Shown here: positions 57,860 through 64,000 of the stretch, piece by piece
Layout: the number at the start of each line of letters is the position of its first letter
How positions within the stretch are numbered: the stretch's first letter is position 1
NCBI GenBank assembly: GCA_037176845.1
Contig: JAYKXP010000208.1
Span: forward strand, 1 to 64,000
Direction of reading: 5' to 3'
Source of the DNA: Paramarasmius palmivorus
Taxonomy: Eukaryota > Basidiomycota > Agaricomycetes > Agaricales > Marasmiaceae
DNA: 64,000 nucleotides
The notes under the pieces: model-generated
The model's database searches: none
Seen by the model: the letters and a program-made list of their open reading frames with translations, nothing else
Told to the model about the DNA's origin: nothing
Program-made: the position numbers and the translations under genes

Positions 57860-60800
57860 TTACACTCCCCAGACACCGCCACTTGCCAACCTCTTGAACA
57901 CCCCCTCGTCACTGGGGCATTCCATTAACTGATTGAACGTCCCCTCCTCAACCACGCGTCCACCATCCAACACTAGGATCCTACTCGCTGCCTTCATCGC
58001 AGGTAACCTATGTGTCACCATCATACCCATCCTCTCTCCGTCCTGTTCAATGTAATCTCTCAAGCTCGTCAACACCCCTTCTTCCCTGATGGCGTCCAAT
58101 GCGCTCGTGGGTTCATCCATTACCAAGACCCTGGCACTAGGCACCCTCTCCAATGCACGAGCAATCATCACGCGTTGAGCTTGTCCTCCAGATAACTCTT
58201 TTGCCTTGCTCTTTCCTTCATTTGGGATATCGGTGAGCCAGGTGTACCTGCTTAACTCCACCTGGGCAGAGGGAAAGCTGGACGTTATCCATGACCGAGA
58301 GTTCTGGGAACAGCGTGTTGCCCTGATCGACAAACACCCATCTGAGCTCGCCACCATTTCACGTCGATTTCCCTTAAATCGTACTCTTCGTCGCTTTTTT
58401 CCTTGCGCAAAGACGATTACGACCAGAGGTAGGAACGAGTTCTCCTTCGAGTAAACCGCTCAAGGTACTCTTTGCCGCCACCACTACTTCCAACAACGGC
58501 AGAGCAACTCTCCAGGTCGTAAAGTAAAGTTAATGTCCCTGAGTACTCGTTCTCGGTGGGTGCGGATGGGTAGGCGAACGAGACATTGTCAAAGTGGACT
58601 TCGTAGCTCCGTGATTGGGAAAGCGAAGGAATGAACTTGGCCGGATTTTGGGTTCTAGGATACCTCTCGACATCCTCGAGTAAGCGCATGATCTGATCGG
58701 TCGCCTCAAGTGTCTTGGCGATTTTGTTGACTAAAAGCAAAGTCAGTACAGAGAAACTTGTACTTGCATGAGAAGCACTCACTGAACCCAACGCCTTGGC
58801 CTCCAATACTGACAGCGAACACCACCAGGTTCAACGTCTCCACCATCTTCACATATGGAACTCTTCCTCCACTAACCAACACTGCTCCAACATAGAACAA
58901 GACACCCTCACTGAGGTAGATTAACGCGCTCGCGACACCTAACGTTGCACCTTCCACAAACGCGCCTCTGACACCAACTCTGCACGACTCCCTAACGGCG
59001 TCGTCCATACGTTGAGTGTAAGTGTGTTGTAGACCGGCTCCGCGGATTCCCTTGACAGCCGAAACGAATAAAACGAGTTCGTTTGCGATACGATCTTTGG
59101 CGCGGAGGATACGTGATTCCTGGGCAGCGACAAGTCGGCCTTGGAGAGTCATGACACCCAAGAAGACTGGGACGAGTGCGATACCAGTCAAAGTGAGTTC
59201 CCAGCCTCGGATCAGCGCTAGGAGAAGGGAGATAGAAAAGATGGAGAGCGTAGTCAACGATTGAGGCAGGATCAAGGACAACAACGGCCTGATCAACGGC
59301 AAGGTAGTTGTAATCACGGGTACAAGTCCCATAGGTGTGTATCCGTTGGCCTTTCCTTCCTTGGATCCAGAGTTGACGTTGGAAGTGGATGCATCCCACC
59401 AACTCCTCTCAACACCGACAACACCTTTCATCACTCTCTCCCGAACGTTACACACCCACCTCCCACTCTCGCCTTCGTTCAACCAAAACTTGAGGCCAAT
59501 CAGGAACCCATCGAGGACAACGATGCTCAGGACGATCCCGCCCCACTTGTTCACCTCTTCCTTTGCTGGAGGCGTCGATGACGGAATGATCGACACGAGG
59601 AAAAGTAGCCTGGAGAGTAGGAACGAGAACGTCGGGATCATCGCACCGCTGGCGAGTGCAGCGAACAATCCAAGGACAATAACAGGTAAACGCCTCCGTT
59701 GGATTGTTGGGAAGATCCTCTTGAGTGTTCTGAACAAGCCAGGCGGGGGACCTTGCGCCGTCTCCGAGCTTGCGTCCTGGGGCTTCTCCACCTTGATTTC
59801 AAGCACTCCAGCGTTCCTAGTCCGCCTAACAGGCCTAGCTCTCCTCTGTGCTGCACGCCCAGACATCTCAATCACATCCTTCTCTTGCTCAAACTCGTCA
59901 TCGTCTTCAGTTACGAACGACTGCTTGGAAAAGGAAGGCGATGTCGGTGTGAACTGTAAACTAGCCCGTCGGCTTCTTTCAACCGTAGGTGAGATTTGTT
60001 CCAAACTCGCTGACTTTCTCAGTTTGTTTGCGTTGGTGAGGTTGAGTGGAGGTACAGGAGGAATGCGAGAGAGCGGACGTGGGTTAAAGGTGTTTCTCCT
60101 GGAATTGGCTGCAGTAGGGAGAAGGGATTCCCTGGAGGTGGTATTGGAAGAAGTGAGATCGTTGACGACGTCCAACATCCACCCAGCGACGCCACTGGCC
60201 AATGTCAACCTAGGATGTAAGGATTGTCTGCGTTCTTCGAGGAGTTGGGATTGTCTGTACGTTGGAAGAGCTTCCTCTTCTTCCTCATACTCCTCTTCAT
60301 CTATGGTACCTGATTAGCTTCAGTCCTTCATTCTGACCGGAGAAACTTACCATCGATGTCCTCCTCTTCGCCTCTCATTACTCTCAGAAGTCTGACAAAC
60401 TCGCCCCCCTTGATGTTCTCCAAATCAGAACGGAAACCACATTCGGCAACTTCGCCATCTTTCAACACATAGACAAAGTCATTGGGCTGGATCATCGCAG
60501 TCTACATGTGAGCGTTAGTACTGTCTCTTGAATGTTATACGTGGTAACAACTCACCTCTCCAAACCCAAACTCATGTCCAACAACAACACTCGTCTTTCC
60601 CCTTCTCCACTCCCTCAAAGCGCTCATCACCAGCTCTCTACCGACTGGATCCAGGGCGCTTGTTGGTTCGTCCAGAATAAGGACTGGGGGATTTCGAAGG
60701 TAGGCTCGTGCCAATGAAAGACGTTGAAGTTGACCAGGAGACAGATAGACACCTCCAGAAGCACTGACACCGCCTTCAAACTCGATGGGCTTCTCTTCAG

Positions 60801-62402
60801 AGGCCATGGGTGGTGCTCCGAGGATAGTGTCATAGCCATCTGGGAGGTCACGGATAAAGTCGTGTAAAAGAGCTGCACGGCATGCATCGACGACCTGCGC
60901 TCTAGTCACTTGTTCTTGGTTTTGGGGAAGCCCGATGGCGATGTTGAAGTGTATTGATTCGCCGGGCAGGATAGGTGGTACACCTTGTGAAACCACACCA
61001 ACGTGTTCACGGATGTACGACTCGTCGAGGTACGCTAGATCTTGATCGTCCAAAAGGATTTGGCCGTTCTGTAGTGGTGGTCAGTATTTGTTCATTGCAA
61101 GGAGTAGAAAAGTATTCACCTCAGGTGCGTAATACCCCGCCAACAAACCCGCCAAACTCGACTTTCCAGAGCCAGAAGCGCCGACCAGGAAAGTGGTTTC
61201 ACCGGCTGGGATGAACAACTCGATGTCCTTTAGTGCTTGGGTTTTGTTTCCTTCACTGCCTGGATAGGAAAATGACACATCATGCAGCGTCATCTCCCCC
61301 TTCACGGGCCCATTAGGGTTGATCTTTCTCATCTTGAACGTCCGAGCCTCTGTTGGACTAGTGCATCTCATTCTGCTCTTCCTTGTGCAGCGAGCAGGCC
61401 TTCCTTGCCATGCAAACCACCCAAAGCCACACGTCCCCTTTGAAGACGTGCCAATTGAGCAACGGCCATCTGGAGGTTACCTCGATCATGCGACGAGGCA
61501 AGCCCAGAACACACTCATGACACCTCCGACGTCTAACCTTGCCCTGTCGAACAAGGGTAGAACCGAACCAAAAGGCTTGAACGAACATGCCCCATGATGA
61601 GGAGTTCGGTAAGGGATGAGGAGAGAGCAAAGGTTGTGTTGATACGTTTGTCGGTACGGGTGAGTGCTTGGTGGATGTGTGTAAGAGTGTTAAGGGGTGT
61701 GGAATGTAAAGAGAAGAGTCGGATAGTTGGTAAGAGTGAGAGTGTGGATGTGATGTGTGCAGTGAGGTCGGAGAGGATGTTTCGTTCCTCGGAGATGAAT
61801 CTGCCGCTGGAGATTTGACTTGCGGCTTGGACAATGGTGAGAAGGGGTATCGCGGATAATGTGAGTAATGTGAGCAATGGGCTTTGAGTGAAGGCCAACA
61901 CGAGGGCTACGATTGTCGTTGTTAAATGTTGGATGAGTAGCCCACTAGCCAGTCCTGTCGCTAGCCTGACAGCATCTGCATCGTTTGTGAAAGATGCAAG
62001 TAGACTTCCTGGGTCGCGTGAGTCGTAGAATGCCATTGGCCGGCGAATGAGTGAGGAATAGATGGCTAGTCGGAGAGATTTGGTGTTGTGTTCTGCTACA
62101 GAAACCCATAGGAAACTTGTCAAGCTGCTAAAGGCGACACTTGCTGCTGCAAGGCCGACGAGTTGGACGGCGGACATGCCGACAGATGAGAGTAAAGCAT
62201 GCTTGTCATCATCGGTTGGTGTGATGGGTGGAAGTGGGAAGAGGGAGAATGCGCGAAAGACCTGGCCAATGATGACTGTCATGATGGGTGGGATGAAGCC
62301 TGAGCATATTGAGACAAAGATTGCGGGAAGTAGGAAGACGAGGAGCTGGCGACGAGTGAGGAAGGAGAAGAGGGTCGAAATTGAGCAAGGCGTCGCGTTC
62401 AT
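57860..62402 (-). pseudogene. STE6-like pheromone-exporter ABC transporter with frame disruptions
   Basis: Full ABCB layout. TMD1 from ATG 62402 (FLTRRQLLVFLLPAIF ... LWVSVAEHNTKSLRLAIY); NBD1 with VGASGSGKSS, a degenerate signature LSPGQLQR and VLILDEPTSALD; an acidic and basic linker; TMD2 (60208 to about 58760); NBD2 with VVGSSGGGK, LSGGQAQR, VLVMDEPTSALD and VTHRL. The family exports farnesylated mating pheromones across the plasma membrane. Frame problems: in the TMD1-NBD1 linker (about 61545-61400) homologous peptides QAFWFGSTLVRQGK, VMSVFWACLVA and NLQMAVAQLARLQRG lie in three different frames with a stop between; in NBD2 the Walker A continues as STLSGLLEGELVP only in another frame (58470-58473), and another shift lies at 58332-58334. 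Several shifts fall in short homopolymers, so assembly errors are an alternative to true decay. NBD2 is also short between Q-loop and signature. Confidence 0.7.
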
Positions 62403-63900
62403 GGTTTAGTTAGAGGTCGTCCAGCGTCGTCGTATGTCGTGGTAAGAGAGAAAGAACGAAAAATGAGCGGACAGAGCTCTGCACCGTCCCATTTCTATTG
62501 TTTTGCAGCCAGTTCATTGTTCTTTTGTTCTGTCCAAATTAGGAAGGTCCTCCGAAGGTTTATTGTCTTCATTGTCCGTCCTTTGCTTGCCCTTGCTTTG
62601 TCAATCCCCCCTGCCCTACGGTGGCTTTAGTGATTCCAGGGCATGCCATGAGCCGATAAACGATGTCGAGAGCTGAGAAATGCCGTTGAGGAACATGCAG
62701 GACGAGGGAAACGAGCAAACCGTTTGTTTGTACACCTTGTTTGTGCACCTCAGGGTGACGTAATGGTTAAGCGCTCCAAACAATGGACTTTGGCGCCCAT
62801 ACGGCAATTGATTTTTACAAGTTCATTCAAGTACACATATCTTTCTACATGTATTCGTCACTTCTTCATACATCTTGCTTTGATTGTACCTGCAGAGATC
62901 CCGGCCTGGAATCATGAACATTGAACCAAGACAACTCACAAGGTTCCATTAAGGCAACCTTTCAGATGGATGTCGTCGCATTTACCTGATCTGGTACTCA
63001 CGACTTGTAGCCAAAAGCAGATCTAGTATAACCGTACTTGATACATCCAGAAAGATTCGGGGAAACAAATGACAAGAGGACGTCCGAATTGCGATAGCAG
63101 GAGAAACGTTAACCGGGTTTGGTAGTTGAAAGTTTGGGTCCTGGGTAAACTCATACCTACTCACTGCAAGTGTTTAATGACAGTCAATCGTGTAGGGTAG
63201 GGCCCCAACTTACTAGCGCAGCGGCCGGGCCTACAGACCTATACAGTCGAGATTACGCCGGGGAGTGAACGAAAGGCTTTCCTGCATGCGAATGATACCG
63301 TAGGACGAGACAACAACCCGAGGTTCAGAGATGCACTGCAGCTTCAGACGAGGCAAAAACGAGAGCTTGGTCAATGGAAGACGGAAGCGGTAGCAAAGCT
63401 CGAGCCTCGAAGACAGTGCTGAGTGACTGAAGATTGCGAATCAAAAGAGGAACTGACTCTGAGGAACGCGTTTTGTCCAGATCTTGACGTCATCTTGACC
63501 CTGGAACGTTCCACCTGACCGTGCGAAATATCTGAAGAAACGCGCTTAGTTCTGTCCTTCTCCGAGTCAAGTCCTTATCTCACGTTCTGTCCACATGCCT
63601 CAAACTTGGAAGGCTCGGTTCACTATAATCAATACGATGCATCAGCATATGGCACAACGGGCTCGCTAGGTGAGGAAAAACCCGATACCAACCGGGAAAT
63701 GACTCAGTTATGACTAGGTTCAGGACGCGAATTCAATTACTACTCACAGAAGGCAAGTCATTTCCCGAGCTGTTTCCTGTATCCTTCTGGTAGATCCACC
63801 CGACTTGTCCGGGGCGCCACTGCCGCCCAACGTCAGTTACCCATGCTTTCCCACCGCAACTTGTGAACCGGTTGGAACCGGTCTACTTCTGGCATTTGTA
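62403..63900. other. About 1.5 kb without a recognisable gene
   Basis: Promoter side of the STE6-like gene and of the gene that seems to start at the right edge. Open stretches up to about 66 codons show no motif. Confidence 0.5.
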
Positions 63901-63925
63901 GTCCGTAAGGACGCGATCCCAGGCG

Positions 63926-63933
63926 TATATAAA
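63926..63933 (+). promoter_or_regulatory. TATA box near the right edge
   Basis: TATATAAA lies 54 bases upstream of an ATG at 63980, a spacing like that of the other TATA-bearing genes in the window. Confidence 0.5.
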
Positions 63934-63979
63934 CCCAGCATAGCAATGGCATAGGAAACCAAGCAGCTGTATACCAAGC

Positions 63980-64000
63980 ATGGCAGAACACACCAATCTA
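63980..64000 (+). CDS. First codons of a gene running off the window
   Basis: Seven codons (MAEHTNL) start downstream of a clear TATA box and run off the right edge. Nothing can be said about the product. The call rests only on the box, the spacing and the open frame. Confidence 0.3.

Noticed and set aside
59337..60317. 326-codon plus-strand open frame
   Set aside because: It lies exactly antisense to the second half of the STE6-like transporter, whose frame has clear domain motifs; the plus-strand frame has none.
62750..62830. tRNA-like A-box (TGACGTAATGGTTAAGCGC)
   Set aside because: No convincing B-box or cloverleaf with a 7-bp acceptor stem could be drawn around it.
1..64000. CRISPR array, bacterial operon signals, rRNA genes
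   Set aside because: None seen; gene structure with short GT-AG introns is fungal, and no regular repeat-spacer pattern or rRNA signature was noticed.

Overview
The window looks like nuclear DNA of a mushroom-forming basidiomycete (Agaricomycetes). The genes are broken by many short GT-AG introns of about 45-65 bases, both strands are used, there is a basidiomycete-type STE6 ABC transporter, and most other genes belong to uncharacterised multicopy families that I associate with mushroom genomes. Family assignments are from sequence reading and memory; no database search was possible.

Layout. About 1-2.8 kb holds no recognisable gene, but has A/T and G homopolymer tracts and a 509-bp inverted-repeat element with a 5-bp target duplication. 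About 3.8-6.6 kb is a decayed secreted subtilase (S8) gene, cut off at its 3' end. From about 6.9 kb to 55.8 kb lies an accessory block made mostly of paralogous families: (i) four nucleotidyltransferase-fold-like genes (7.0, 24.3, 51.0 and 53.1 kb) that share a phase-1 intron at one homologous position; (ii) three copies of a small helical family (13.4, 27.4 and 50.7 kb); (iii) three F-box/LRR-like genes (12.0, 15.3 and 32.5 kb) that share a phase-2 intron; plus a MYND-finger gene, a JmjC-like gene, a 2OG-Fe(II)-oxygenase-like gene and several orphan genes. Many have a clear TATAAAA-type box 50-220 bases upstream of the ATG.

The block is split by an autonomous Helitron-like element. Its single intronless reading frame (35593-43383, 2596 residues) carries a DUF6570-like zone, a Rep/HUH zone, a PIF1 helicase and a C-terminal cysteine-peptidase-like domain. 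It is visibly A/T-richer and poorer in CpG than its surroundings. About 3.2 kb of non-coding DNA follows, ending near a hairpin plus CTAG motif at 46.62-46.65 kb.

About 55.1-55.8 kb has a small gene with an RNase H1 hybrid-binding-like domain. About 57.9-62.4 kb (minus strand) is a full-length STE6-like pheromone exporter carrying several frame disruptions. The last bases appear to hold the promoter and first codons of another gene.

A recurring theme is that enzyme-like folds have lost catalytic residues: nucleotidyltransferase acidic residues in two of four copies, Fe ligands in the JmjC-like protein, and HxD changed to HxE in the oxygenase-like protein. This suggests a cassette (NT-like + small helical family + F-box-like) that was duplicated and is diversifying in binding or recognition rather than catalysis. 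That interpretation is inference.
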